Assembly: GCA_033344915.1 (NCBI GenBank)
Contig: JAWPML010000001.1
Coordinates: forward strand, 782,369 to 846,368
DNA: 64,000 bases
DNA from: Acidimicrobiales bacterium
GTDB taxonomy: Bacteria; Actinomycetota; Acidimicrobiia; Acidimicrobiales; Aldehydirespiratoraceae
Direction: 5' to 3'
Within the stretch, counting starts at the first letter, position 1. Every line of letters starts with the position of its first letter. The position numbers and the translations under genes were made by a program. The notes beneath the pieces were generated by a model that ran no database searches, was not told where the DNA came from, and was given only the letters and a program-made list of their open reading frames with translations. Positions 34,885-43,287 of this stretch are shown one piece after another.

Positions 34885-36488
34885 CCGCGGGTGACCGCGC
34901 TGTCCGGTGAGAAGGTGGTCGGGCTGGTGCCGGTCGTGATCGACTCGGACACGAGATAGTCGACGGCCGCGGCGAAGAAGGCGGTGCGGGCGACGTCGGT
35001 GAACGACGCCTCGTCGGCCGCCTCGGGGCTGCCGGCGTAGCGGTGGAGGAAGGCGGCGAGCTGACCGCGGGTGACGGCGTCGTTCGGCGAGAACGTGTTC
35101 GGGCCGGTGCCGTTGGTGATGCCCTGTTCGACCATCCAGTTCACGCCGTCGGCGTAGTAGGCGGCCGGATCGGTGTCGGTGAAGGGGGCGGCCGGCGCAC
35201 CCGTCGGCTCGCCGGCGAAGCGGTGCAGGAAGGTGGCCAGCTGGCCGCGGGTCACGTGGTCGTCCGGCGAGAAGGTGGTGCGGCTCGTGCCGGTCGTGAT
35301 GCCGTCGGCGACCATCCAGGCCACGGCCTCTTCGTAGAAGGCGTCGCGCTCGACGTCGGTGAAGTCGGTCCGCGGTCCGTCGTCGGCAACCGCGGGGCTC
35401 GGGCCGTTCAGCAGCGTCGTCGCGCCGACCGCGCCGGTCTCGACCCAGTCGAGGTCGATGGTGGTGGACTCGAACGCCGACTCGATGGCACCCGGCGACA
35501 TCGTGCCGTTGGCGTCGAGCAGGAGGGCGGCGGCGCCGGCCGTCCACGGGGTGGCGAAGCTGGTGCCGCAGACCACGCCGGTGCCGGAGGAGGTGACGCT
35601 GCGGGCACACCCGGGAGCGGCCATGTCGACCCAGGTGCCGTGGCTGCTCCAGGAGTAGCGGCCGTGGTTCTCGTCGTGGGCACCGACGGAGATGACGTCC
35701 TCGTAGGCGGCCGGGTAGATGGGGGAGTCGGTGCCGTAGTTGCCGGCAGCGGCGATCACGATCACGTCGCGGCTGAGGGCGTACTCGATCGCGCTGCGCA
35801 TGACCGAGGCGTTGCTGGGCGAGCCGAAGCTGAGGTTCAGGATGTCGGCGCCCTGATCGACGGCCCAGACGATGCCCTCGGCCGCGGCGGACCAGGGCAC
35901 GCTGCCGTTGGACAGCGCCACCTGCACGGGCAGGATGGTGCACTCGGAGCAGACACCGGCGCCGCCGATGTCGTTGTTCGCGGCCGCCGCGGCCACGCCG
36001 GCCACCGAGGTGCCGTGTCCGAGCGGGTCGTGGTGCGGGTCGTCGTCGATGAAGCTGACGCCGCCGAGGAGCCGGTCACCGAACTCCGGGCCGGGCACGA
36101 CACCCGAATCGAGGACGGCGATCACGGTGTCCTCGCTGCCCCGGGTCGTGTCCCAGACGGTCTCGATGCCGGTGACGTGGTGCTCCCACTGGTCGACGTA
36201 GTGGGGATCGGTCGGCTCCCACATCAGGCGGGCGAACCCGTCGAGCTCGACCCCGGCGACGTCGGGCGCGGCCATCAGCCCGAGCGCGCCGTCCACGGTC
36301 GTCTCCACGACGTCGAAGCTCGGTGCCTCGCCCGGCGCCGTCTCGTGCTCGATGATCCACTGGTAGGTCGGCTCGGGCTCATCCGCCGCGGCCGCCGGAG
36401 CGACCGTGGTCGCCATCATCGCCATCCCGGCGACGATCATCGTGGCGAAGCTGCGCCGTGCTCGCGAAAGTCCCTGTCCGTTCGTCAC
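34836..36488 (-). CDS. secreted subtilisin-like serine protease with three SLH repeats
   Basis: A 550-residue exported S8 peptidase. The signal peptide (about 1-35) is followed by a short propeptide-like region. The catalytic domain (about 110-355) has Asp in VIAVLDSGV, His in GHGTSVAGVAAA, oxyanion Asn in AAAGNYG and Ser in GTSFATPWTAGAAAL. The C-terminus has three S-layer homology repeats of about 55 residues, each with FTDV..., a GIT(T/N)GT turn, TFSP and VTRGQLA(T/A)FL(H/W)R. They would anchor the protease to cell-wall polymers. Several cysteines (VCSECTIL, GCARSV, VVCGTSF) may form disulfides. The stop overlaps the convergent small gene. Confidence 0.93.
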   Translation of the reverse strand: MTNGQGLSRARRSFATMIVAGMAMMATTVAPAAAADEPEPTYQWIIEHETAPGEAPSFDVVETTVDGALGLMAAPDVAGVELDGFARLMWEPTDPHYVDQWEHHVTGIETVWDTTRGSEDTVIAVLDSGVVPGPEFGDRLLGGVSFIDDDPHHDPLGHGTSVAGVAAAAANNDIGGAGVCSECTILPVQVALSNGSVPWSAAAEGIVWAVDQGADILNLSFGSPSNASVMRSAIEYALSRDVIVIAAAGNYGTDSPIYPAAYEDVISVGAHDENHGRYSWSSHGTWVDMAAPGCARSVTSSGTGVVCGTSFATPWTAGAAALLLDANGTMSPGAIESAFESTTIDLDWVETGAVGATTLLNGPSPAVADDGPRTDFTDVERDAFYEEAVAWMVADGITTGTSRTTFSPDDHVTRGQLATFLHRFAGEPTGAPAAPFTDTDPAAYYADGVNWMVEQGITNGTGPNTFSPNDAVTRGQLAAFLHRYAGSPEAADEASFTDVARTAFFAAAVDYLVSESITTGTSPTTFSPDSAVTRGQLATFLWRFAGEPIV

Positions 36489-36631
36489 ATTCGCTGCAAC
36501 GGAGGGGCAAACGCCGCTCCTGATGCGGTCGAACCGCCCGGATCACGAATAGGGGGAGGGTGCCGCGGACCCTAGGGCCGGAGGTCCCGACCGGCGCAGG
36601 GACCCCTTTCCCGCCGGTACCGTGCTGCCAG

Positions 36632-36717
36632 GCCCGGGTGGCGGAATCGGTAGACGCAGGGGGCTTAAACCCCCCGGCTCCCTCGGGAGCGTGTGAGTTC
36701 AAATCTCACCCCGGGCA
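36632..36717 (+). tRNA. tRNA-Leu (anticodon UAA), island integration site
   Basis: Complete class II tRNA. The acceptor GCCCGGG (36632-36638) pairs with CCCGGGC (36710-36716). The anticodon stem GGGGG/CCCCC has loop CTTAAAC with anticodon TAA at 36666-36668. A long variable arm GGCTCCCTCGGGAGC is present, and the T arm is GTGAG-TTCAAAT-CTCAC. The discriminator is A and CCA is not encoded. Its 3' part (36663 onward) is duplicated at 47068-47123, the other island border, so the present 3' half probably came with the island. Confidence 0.96.
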
Positions 36718-36718
36718 C
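36663..36718. repeat. attL core direct repeat (tRNA-Leu 3' half)
   Basis: The 56-bp segment from the anticodon stem to the base after the discriminator is repeated at 47068-47123 with 3 mismatches: two in the variable arm and one in the T loop. The first 20 bp, spanning anticodon loop and stem, are identical and are the likely crossover region. Confidence 0.88.
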
Positions 36719-36787
36719 TGTTCTGAGCAGGGAGTTCGTGTCGATTCCGGCTCCTGAAAATCGTCGGAGAGTTGCGCTGAAACGCAA

Positions 36788-36808
36788 ATAGTCGCGAGAA
36801 TAGTCGCG
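36788..36808 (+). promoter_or_regulatory. putative integrase arm-type sites, left end
   Basis: Two direct copies of ATAGTCGCG start at 36788 and 36800 (12-nt period), between attL and the integrase gene. The same pair occurs near the right end at 46945-46964. A short inverted repeat TTGCG/CGCAA (36772-36787) lies just upstream. Confidence 0.55.
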
Positions 36809-36833
36809 TACCTCACCGACGAAGGGCCGAGGC

Positions 36834-38036
36834 ATGCGAGGGACGGTCGAGCGCTACGGCAAGGGCTGGCGCTATCGAGTCGAGCTGCCGCGAGCCGAGA
36901 CGGGTCGGCGGCGCTACTCCACCAAGGCTGGCTTCAGCACCGAGGGCGACGCGCGACGCGCGCTCAACCGTGTGCTGGTCGACATCGACGATGGCGTCCA
37001 CGTCGACCGCAACGACATCACCGTCGGCGAGTACCTCGTCGAGTGGCTCGACCGCGCGGCGGTCGACCTGCGGCCCACGACGATGGTCGGCTACCGGCGT
37101 TCGGCCGGACTGATCGCTGGCGAGATCGGGCGGGTGCGCCTGCAGCGTCTTACACCGATGGCAGTCGAGACGGCTTACGTCCGATTGATCGAAGAGGGCC
37201 GCGCTCGCAAGACTGTCCGCAACGTCCACGGTGTCCTGCGTCGGGCCCTCGGTGATGCCGAGCGTCTCGGCCTCGTGAACCGCAACGCCGCGGCTGCGGC
37301 GAAAGCCCCGGCCGATGAGAAGAAGGAGCGGCCGACGTGGACGCCGGACGAGCTTTCCGCCTTCCTCCGATCCACTGCCGATGATCCGCTATACGCGGCG
37401 ATGGTGCTCTTCGCCACTACCGGTCTTCGGCGTGGCGAGGTGTGTGGCCTCCGGTGGGACAACGTCGACCTCGAGACCGGCGAGCTGTTCGTCGTGACCA
37501 CCCGAACGACTGCCGGTCCGGTCGTGATCGATGGAACGACCAAGACGCCGAAGAGCCGTCGGCGGGTATCACTCGACAAGGGGACCGTCGGCGTGCTGCG
37601 AGCCCACAAGACCGAGCAGGCAAGGGTGCGCCTGGAACTCGGCCCCGTGTGGGTCGGGGAGGGCCACGTGTTCACGCTCGACGACGGACGGCCGCTGCAC
37701 CCCGACCAGCTGAGCAAGACCTTCCGTCGCCTCGCCGATCGCTCCGACCTTCCCCGGATCCGGCTGCACGATCTGCGACACACGTACGCGACGCTCGGTC
37801 TTCGGGCCGGCGTTCACCCGAAGGTCATGTCCGAGCGACTCGGCCACGCAACCGTCGGCGTGACACTCGATCTCTATTCGCACGTCGCGCCAGCCCTCGA
37901 TCGTGATGCAGCGGAGGAGGTCGCGTCCCTGCTCGACTACGCACCTATCGACTCGTCGGTCGAGGTGTCGCCAGTCGTCGAAGAGACAGATCGCCTTCGC
38001 AGAGATGGCGCAGCGCGGGCCGAGCGGCCTTCGTGA
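36834..38036 (+). CDS. int: tyrosine-type site-specific integrase
   Basis: A 400-residue phage-type recombinase. It has an N-terminal arm-binding domain (GTVERYGKGWRYRVELP), a core-binding SAM-like domain (TVGEYLVEWLDRAAVDLRPTTMVGYRR, about residues 62-150), and a catalytic domain with Arg in TTGLRRGEVCGLRW (about 203), the HxxR box HDLRHTYATLGLRAG (about 310-325), His in RLGHATV and the nucleophile Tyr in TLDLYSHVAP (about 346). All five catalytic positions are intact. It lies 117 nt from the tRNA-Leu border and would integrate and excise the island at that tRNA. Confidence 0.95.
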   Translation: MRGTVERYGKGWRYRVELPRAETGRRRYSTKAGFSTEGDARRALNRVLVDIDDGVHVDRNDITVGEYLVEWLDRAAVDLRPTTMVGYRRSAGLIAGEIGRVRLQRLTPMAVETAYVRLIEEGRARKTVRNVHGVLRRALGDAERLGLVNRNAAAAAKAPADEKKERPTWTPDELSAFLRSTADDPLYAAMVLFATTGLRRGEVCGLRWDNVDLETGELFVVTTRTTAGPVVIDGTTKTPKSRRRVSLDKGTVGVLRAHKTEQARVRLELGPVWVGEGHVFTLDDGRPLHPDQLSKTFRRLADRSDLPRIRLHDLRHTYATLGLRAGVHPKVMSERLGHATVGVTLDLYSHVAPALDRDAAEEVASLLDYAPIDSSVEVSPVVEETDRLRRDGAARAERPS

Positions 38037-38129
38037 TCCGACGACTGTCACCGCGTCCCACGCGAACGGCTGTCGTACAGCTCGCCGACTCGGTGGTTTA
38101 GCTCAGTAGAGAGGTATCGGCCGCCAAGG

Positions 38130-38594
38130 ATGAGTGATGACGAGTTCACTGACTTCTTCGCAGACGCTGAGCCGCGGCTTCGGAGGGCGCTTGTCGCCGG
38201 GTACGGGCCCGAACGCGGGCGCGAGGCCGCTGCCGAGGCGCTTGCCTATGCGTGGCAGCACTGGGACACGGTCAGGGTCATGACCAATCCTGTCGGCTAC
38301 CTGTACCGAGTGGGGCAGTCGAAGACCCGGCCGCGTCGCCGAACCGCCGCGTTCCCAACAGTCGTCAGCTCGGATGAGCCCTGGTTCGAGCCGGGCCTTC
38401 CCGACGCGCTCAACGGGCTCACCGATCGCGAACGGACTGCCGTCATCCTGATCGAGGGATACGGGTGGACGTATCGAGACGTGGCCGAGACAGCGGGGAT
38501 CGCTCGTTCGTCCGTCCAGGTCTACTTCGAACGGGGACTGGCCAAGCTACGAACGGCGCTCGGCGTCCGTGAAGGTGAGGTGCGCCATGAGTGA
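38130..38594 (+). CDS. ECF/SigE-like RNA polymerase sigma factor
   Basis: A 154-residue small sigma factor. Region 2 is in FFADAEPRLRRALVAGYGPERGREAAAEALAYAWQHWDTV (about residues 8-50, key feature AEALAYAWQHWDTV) with the end NPVGYLYRVGQSKTR. Region 4 is LTDRERTAVILIEGYGWTYRDVAETAGIARSSVQVYFERGLAKLR (about 95-140, key feature WTYRDVAETAG). It overlaps the next gene by 8 nt. As island cargo it could steer host or island transcription; its targets are unknown. Confidence 0.85.
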   Translation: MSDDEFTDFFADAEPRLRRALVAGYGPERGREAAAEALAYAWQHWDTVRVMTNPVGYLYRVGQSKTRPRRRTAAFPTVVSSDEPWFEPGLPDALNGLTDRERTAVILIEGYGWTYRDVAETAGIARSSVQVYFERGLAKLRTALGVREGEVRHE

Positions 38595-40833
38595 GCTCGG
38601 AGATCGGCTCCGCCGGCACGTCGAAGGCAGCGCTCCCGCCATTGGCGCGCAAGAGGTCATGGCGTCGCGCCCCCGCTCCAACTCCTGGACTCGCCGTGTC
38701 GCTGTAGCCGCCGCGGTTCTTGCGATCGCGGGCACGGTCGTGGTGGCCGGCTCCCGCATCGGTGGCGACGACCCGCCTGCGGAGGTCGGCGCCGACAATC
38801 CGATCGTCCCGGACGGTCAGGCTGACCTGTGGGAGACCCTTGGTCATGGGCAAGAAGCGCCCGATCCAATTGTTCCGGAGGGATGGAAGACGCTGGAGCA
38901 CGGGCGAAATCGGTTCAGCGTCCCGGCTGACTGGGCTACGCCTGCCGGGCCACACTGTCCGTCGTCTCCTGGTTTCGTGGTTATCGACGGTGTGGAGCCG
39001 ATCTGCGAGCCGCCGGACACGCTTCCGTCGTCCGCGGTGCGTATTGGCGTCGCTGACGAGTTCTCTGCCACTGGCCCCGAGGCCCAACAGGTCGATGCCA
39101 CGGTTACCGATTCCGGTCGAGTCCGAGTTCTCCAGGACGGGCCGGTCGCCGACACCGTCGACTGGCAGCAGGTGGACTACGGCGGCCTTGCGTTCCGCGT
39201 GCCGCCGTCGTGGCCCGTCGTCGACCTCCCGGCGAGCTTCAGGACGGAGACCCGAGACGATGGCAGCACTTCGGTCTCCGGGCACCTCAACCCCGGGAGC
39301 TGTGGAGGTGCGTGGTTCGGGTCAGGCGAGGTCGCGCTCGGCGTGACGCCGTATGCGCCGAGTTGCCCGAGGATCGGAGAATACGACCTGCGGCCAGGGC
39401 TGGGTGTCTGGGTCCGCGAGGTCGAGCCCTCGCACGATCTCCGGTCGGTCACGACCTTGAGCGGTACGGTCGACGGGTTGGCAGTGGAAGTCCTTGAAAT
39501 GGATGTCGGCGGTATCGCCGACCCACTTCACGTTCTCGTTACCGACGGCGAACGCCGGGTCCTTCTTTCGCTGGGCGTCGGCCTCGACACGGTCGTCGCT
39601 CGCTCGATTCTTCACTCGATATCGGCGAGCCAGACCGCCGAACCGTCGCCGTCCTCGACACTCGCGACTGTCGCAGACTGCGATGCGTTCGACCGTTTCG
39701 CAGTGCCCACAGGCATTGTCTACGACTACGACCCCTCGAAGTCGCCAGAGCATCTGCGGGACTCGGCTGCCGCGGTGATTCGAGCGACTCTGGTGGGACT
39801 GCGTGAGGAATCCGAGGGTTCGACTTCGTACGCGGTATTCGCCGCTCGGGTTGATCGCGTCGAGAAGGGGGCCTTCCAGACTGGCGAAGAGATCGAGTTC
39901 TCCGTCGCCTTCGCGCCAGCATCTGTCCCGTTCGCTTCGATAGAGGGACAGTTCACTCGCGGTCTCGAGGTCGTCTTGTTTCTCGACGCGGGCCCCTGGC
40001 CGGGCGGATGGGGCTTGTTTCTCGAGGGCTTCTGGGCCGGCTGTGACGAAGGGCCTTCGAAGTCGGTGCTGGTAGAACCCGTCATCTGGTCTCATGAGGG
40101 AAGCCTCGACCATCTGCTCGAACGGACGAGTGGCCCGATCGAGAACGAGATCGGGATCGATGCTGCCTACCGTGCCGACGACGGGACGATCGTTGTCACC
40201 GTTACGGGCTATCGCTGGGGCTACGCCCGATGCCGAGGGGCTTACAGCGCCGCCGCGTCGACGACTGATGGCCAACTGACGATCTCTGCCACCGAGTACC
40301 TAACCGGCGACCGGAGCGGAGAGTGCGTCGAGGTGGGCTTCAGTCACGTGCTCGGCGTCACGGGAACGTCGGACACCGAGGCAAGGGAGTTGGTCGATGC
40401 CGCAACCGGCGATCTTCTAAGCATCACCGACGGCCTGGACGACGTTCGCCCCAGCTTCTATCGAGATCGGCCCCAGGTTCCCAATTGCGGGTTCCTCGAC
40501 CGCAGCGGACCCGACGATGAGACCGCGGACATGTCACGGCAGTGCTTTCGTGACGCGTATGACCGTGACGATCCTGCCGAGCTGGCTGTCCTCGAGTTCG
40601 GGGACGAGGGAGAGTCAGCAGTTCGTATCTTCCGGGTTCTCGGCAACGGAGACTACGAGGTGCTCGTCGAGCAACGGCCGCCGGTCGACAACCGTGGGAC
40701 GAGTGACGGAGTATGGCGTTGGCTCCGCCACGAGTGCGACTCGATCTACTTCCGTCAGCCTCCCGAGTCTCTGATCGCAAACCAGCCGGTGTTGAACTAC
40801 GACGGGGAATGCCGCGAGGTCGAGGTTCGGTGA
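38587..40833 (+). CDS. large membrane protein, putative anti-sigma partner with extracellular domains
   Basis: A 748-residue protein that starts inside the sigma gene (8-nt overlap). The short cytoplasmic N-terminus (about 40 residues) is followed by a membrane helix (VAVAAAVLAIAGTVVVAG, about 38-55) and a very long outside part. That part has at least two repeated beta-rich units containing paired Cys (for example PHCPSSPGF...PICEPP and NPGSCGGAWF...APSCPRIG) and later a WGLFLEGFWAGCDEG segment. The topology and coupling fit a sensor/anti-sigma factor, but no known anti-sigma motif is visible and the extracellular part is unrecognised. Confidence 0.6.
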   Translation: MSELGDRLRRHVEGSAPAIGAQEVMASRPRSNSWTRRVAVAAAVLAIAGTVVVAGSRIGGDDPPAEVGADNPIVPDGQADLWETLGHGQEAPDPIVPEGWKTLEHGRNRFSVPADWATPAGPHCPSSPGFVVIDGVEPICEPPDTLPSSAVRIGVADEFSATGPEAQQVDATVTDSGRVRVLQDGPVADTVDWQQVDYGGLAFRVPPSWPVVDLPASFRTETRDDGSTSVSGHLNPGSCGGAWFGSGEVALGVTPYAPSCPRIGEYDLRPGLGVWVREVEPSHDLRSVTTLSGTVDGLAVEVLEMDVGGIADPLHVLVTDGERRVLLSLGVGLDTVVARSILHSISASQTAEPSPSSTLATVADCDAFDRFAVPTGIVYDYDPSKSPEHLRDSAAAVIRATLVGLREESEGSTSYAVFAARVDRVEKGAFQTGEEIEFSVAFAPASVPFASIEGQFTRGLEVVLFLDAGPWPGGWGLFLEGFWAGCDEGPSKSVLVEPVIWSHEGSLDHLLERTSGPIENEIGIDAAYRADDGTIVVTVTGYRWGYARCRGAYSAAASTTDGQLTISATEYLTGDRSGECVEVGFSHVLGVTGTSDTEARELVDAATGDLLSITDGLDDVRPSFYRDRPQVPNCGFLDRSGPDDETADMSRQCFRDAYDRDDPAELAVLEFGDEGESAVRIFRVLGNGDYEVLVEQRPPVDNRGTSDGVWRWLRHECDSIYFRQPPESLIANQPVLNYDGECREVEVR

Positions 40834-40903
40834 AGGCTCGACGCGACCCTCGGCTACTGATCCGTCGCGTCGTTCAGCAACGGACCAGCTGCCGGCGACA
40901 GCA

Positions 40904-40964
40904 GCTGATCGATCACCGACGCAGCAACCACAATCCGTGTCCGAACCGAAGACAAGGGATCTGA
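40904..40964 (-). pseudogene. excisionase fragment (frameshifted)
   Basis: Read on the minus strand this stretch gives IPCLRFG, then after a one-base shift RIVVAASVIDQLLS, matching IPCLRFGRRIVVAATVIDQLLS of the intact excisionase encoded at 41025-41297. It is a second, decayed copy of the excisionase C-terminal half. Confidence 0.7.
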
Positions 40965-40967
40965 GTC

Positions 40968-41113
40968 CATCCGAAGGTGAGGTCCGAGCGCCTCGGTCGC
41001 TACTGTCGGCGTGACACTCGCCCTCTACTCCCACGTGGCCCCGTCGCTCGACCGTGATGCAGCCGACGCCGTAGCCTCGCTGATCGACTTCGAGCCCAAC
41101 TCGTCGGCCGGCA
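40968..41113 (+). pseudogene. integrase C-terminal fragment (frameshifted)
   Basis: The plus strand encodes HPKVRSERLG, a small deletion, then TVGVTLALYSHVAPSLDRDAADAVASLIDF. This aligns with HPKVMSERLGHATVGVTLDLYSHVAP and the following residues of the island integrase. It keeps the catalytic Tyr region but nothing upstream, so it is the tail of a second integrase left by an earlier or tandem element. Confidence 0.78.
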
Positions 41114-41297
41114 CGGTCGACGGGGCGGGAGCCGAGAGGAGCTGATCGATAACCGTGGCGGCGACGACGATCCGTCGGCCGAACCGCAGGCACGGGATCT
41201 CGCCGGTCCGGACGCATTCGTATGCGGTCGAGCGGGAGATGCCGAGCTGCTGTGCCGCTTCGGTGACGGTGTAGGTGCGCTTTCGTTGTGGGTCCAT
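41025..41297 (-). CDS. xis: excisionase-like helix-turn-helix protein
   Basis: A 90-residue protein with the MerR/excisionase type helix-turn-helix: TYTVTEAAQQLGISRSTAYECVRTGEIPCLRFGRRIVV (about residues 9-46, key feature VTEAAQQLGISRSTAY). It would bind the att region and favour excision, or act as a small repressor. The C-terminal 30 residues (PSTVPADELG onward) are read antisense through the decayed integrase tail, so they may not belong to the original protein. ATG 41297 is used; the gene converges with the integrase remnant. Confidence 0.75.
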   Translation of the reverse strand: MDPQRKRTYTVTEAAQQLGISRSTAYECVRTGEIPCLRFGRRIVVAATVIDQLLSAPAPSTVPADELGSKSISEATASAASRSSDGATWE

Positions 41298-42297
41298 GCC
41301 GGCCCCAGGGACACCAGCCGGACTTGATCGCGACGACCGGACAGACCGCGGCTCCGATCCGGCGGAATCGGAGATGGAATAGGAGATGAAAGGGGAAATG
41401 GGCTGGCCCGCGACGCGGAGAAGGGTGGCTGATGTCGCGACTTGCGCTTGCCCACCTCGGCGGGCGAGCTTGCCACCGCCGAGCATCGTCGCGTTCGGGA
41501 GGGTGTCGGCGACCTTCAGAGCGTCGATGCAGCGAGGCTTTGGCACCGGGAGATGCATCTCCCGGAAGGGCAGGTCCCCCGGGACCTGCAGATGTGTCTC
41601 AGCTGTTTTCTGGACGGGAGGGAGATGGGAGATCGCTGCCGATTGGTCGACTGAGAGCGTAGGCGCCGACGCGGTTTGTCGGGGTCTATCCGACTCCTCC
41701 GCACCGGCGACGATCAGGTGGTGTTGCAGGGTGCGATTGAGTCGTTGTCGGCGCGGGGTGACGGCGCACGGTGGTAGTCGCGTGTGACGTCGATGGCCCC
41801 CGGCCAGCGCGGTTCATCCTGCGGCGGACAGGAGCGCACTCGGTTCTCTCGACCGGCCTGGAGCATTCAACTGATCCGGTAACTCCGTACTGCGAATCTT
41901 CGCACGGTCGAGGGTCGGGTCGTTATCACGTCCTCGCAATGGGTGAGGTGCTTGAGATTGCCGGATCTGCGAGGCCGCCTGCTTACCGCGTCTCCTTGTG
42001 ATTCTGGAGCGCCCGTAACGGGCGTTTGGGCGGCAGTCCGACGCGGCATGTTCTGGAGCGACAGGTGGTGGCGCCTTCACCGCTTGAACACGCGCCTGTT
42101 GTCATCGGGTGGTGGCGGCTGGTTTCGTCGGCCGATCTTCTGAACGGCACGGTCGATATGTGGTGTCCCCGACCAGCCACTCTGCAACCGCGAGGCGGAC
42201 CGCCGCGCTGCGTATACCATGGTTGTAGTTTCAGGTGTGGGATTTGGTGCGCTGGCGGGGGACAGCGGGCACGATCCCCAGGGACCGAGGAGAGGCC
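41298..42297. other. about 1 kb without a convincing gene, upstream of CBASS
   Basis: Open frames here are short, overlap on both strands and match nothing I recognise. One plus-strand frame (41442-41777) is readable with a single internal stop at 41652-41654 and could be a decayed gene. A short hairpin CGCCCG-TAA-CGGGCG followed by TTT lies at 42010-42027 and could be a terminator. The last 100 nt should hold the CBASS promoter; TATACC around 42212-42217 is a weak -10 candidate. Confidence 0.5.
42010..42027 (+). terminator. short GC hairpin followed by TTT
   Basis: CGCCCG (42010-42015) and CGGGCG (42019-42024) are separated by TAA and followed by TTT. It would insulate the CBASS operon from upstream transcription. 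Confidence 0.35.
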
Positions 42298-43287
42298 ATG
42301 GCGACACTGCCGACCCAGTTCATGAAGGCGAAGAGCAACGTCGAACCCGACAAGGCCGACAAGGACAACGCCGCAGATGCCCACGCCGACGTGCGCGAGC
42401 ACCTCGAGTCTGACCCGACGCTGAAGGAGTACGGCATCGACACCGTCCTGATCGGCAGCTACAAGCGGCAGGTGTCGATCAAGCGCGTAAAGGACGTCGA
42501 CGTGCTCTCCAAACTCCCCGACCTACCCGACGGCGAGGATGTCGAAGACCTCATGGACCATCTCATCAGGGTGCTCCGTGCTGCCTACGACGAGGAGGGG
42601 GCCGATCCTCGAGTCGAGCCCCAGGACAGCTCCATCAAGGTGAACTTCCCGGACTTCGACATGCATGTCGATGTGGTCCCCGCCCGGCCCGCGGGGGACT
42701 GCCTCGAGATTCCGGATCGCGAAGGTGGCTGGATGGAGACCAACCCCGAGGAGCTGACCTCTCTCAGCTCGGAGATGAACGTCCGGTACAACGACGACTA
42801 CGTTCCCGTCGTCAAGCTGGTCCGCCAGGCCCGGCGCGCTCACCTCGGGAAGCGGCCGGGCGGGCTCTTCTTCGAGATCCTCGCCTACCACGCTTTCGAC
42901 GAGGGCCTCGACGACTCGAGCCTCGCTGCCCTGTTCACCGGCGCCGTACGCTCCATCGCCACGCAGCTCGCTGATGTGGTCGCCGGCGGGGACGTCGACG
43001 ACCCCACCCGACCTGGCGAGGTCGTCTCCGTCCGCGTGACCGACGCCCAGATGCAGACCGCCGCTATCACCTTCGCGGAGCTGGCCCAGAAGGCCGAGGC
43101 TGCCCTGGCGGACCCGGAGAACTGCCCGGCGGCGAAGGCGTACCGCGAGATCCTCGGCAAGAACGACGACGGGGACTGGGTGTTCGAGATGCCGGCAACG
43201 TGCAACGACGACGGAACCCCGAAGCAGGTGGCGCTAATCACCAAGGGTGATCGGCACGTTCCCGCAGGCGACAGCCGGTTCGCATGA
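42298..43287 (+). CDS. CBASS CD-NTase (cGAS/DncV-like nucleotidyltransferase)
   Basis: The 329-residue signal-producing enzyme of the CBASS operon. The nucleotidyltransferase core shows GSYKRQVSIKRVKDVDVL (about residues 46-63), with the GS motif and first metal Asp pair, and DMHVDVVPARP (about 121-131) with the third Asp. A helical C-terminal domain follows. When phage infection is sensed such enzymes make cyclic di- or trinucleotides. The partner SAVED effector suggests a cyclic trinucleotide, by inference. The chain ends in SRFA, a small C-terminal residue suitable for Cap2 conjugation. ATG 42298 follows GAGGAGAGG; it overlaps cap2 by 4 nt. Confidence 0.9.
   Translation: MATLPTQFMKAKSNVEPDKADKDNAADAHADVREHLESDPTLKEYGIDTVLIGSYKRQVSIKRVKDVDVLSKLPDLPDGEDVEDLMDHLIRVLRAAYDEEGADPRVEPQDSSIKVNFPDFDMHVDVVPARPAGDCLEIPDREGGWMETNPEELTSLSSEMNVRYNDDYVPVVKLVRQARRAHLGKRPGGLFFEILAYHAFDEGLDDSSLAALFTGAVRSIATQLADVVAGGDVDDPTRPGEVVSVRVTDAQMQTAAITFAELAQKAEAALADPENCPAAKAYREILGKNDDGDWVFEMPATCNDDGTPKQVALITKGDRHVPAGDSRFA

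Noticed and set aside
38093-38129. tRNA-like D-arm sequence TTTAGCTCAGTAGAGAG before the island sigma gene
   Set aside because: Only a D-arm-like stretch is present. No acceptor, anticodon or T arm can be folded, so it is not a tRNA; at most a remnant.
41386-41787. 133-codon plus-strand open frame before CBASS
   Set aside because: Composition is Cys/Arg/Ser-rich shadow-like, with no recognisable motif and competing frames on both strands. I treat the region as non-coding.
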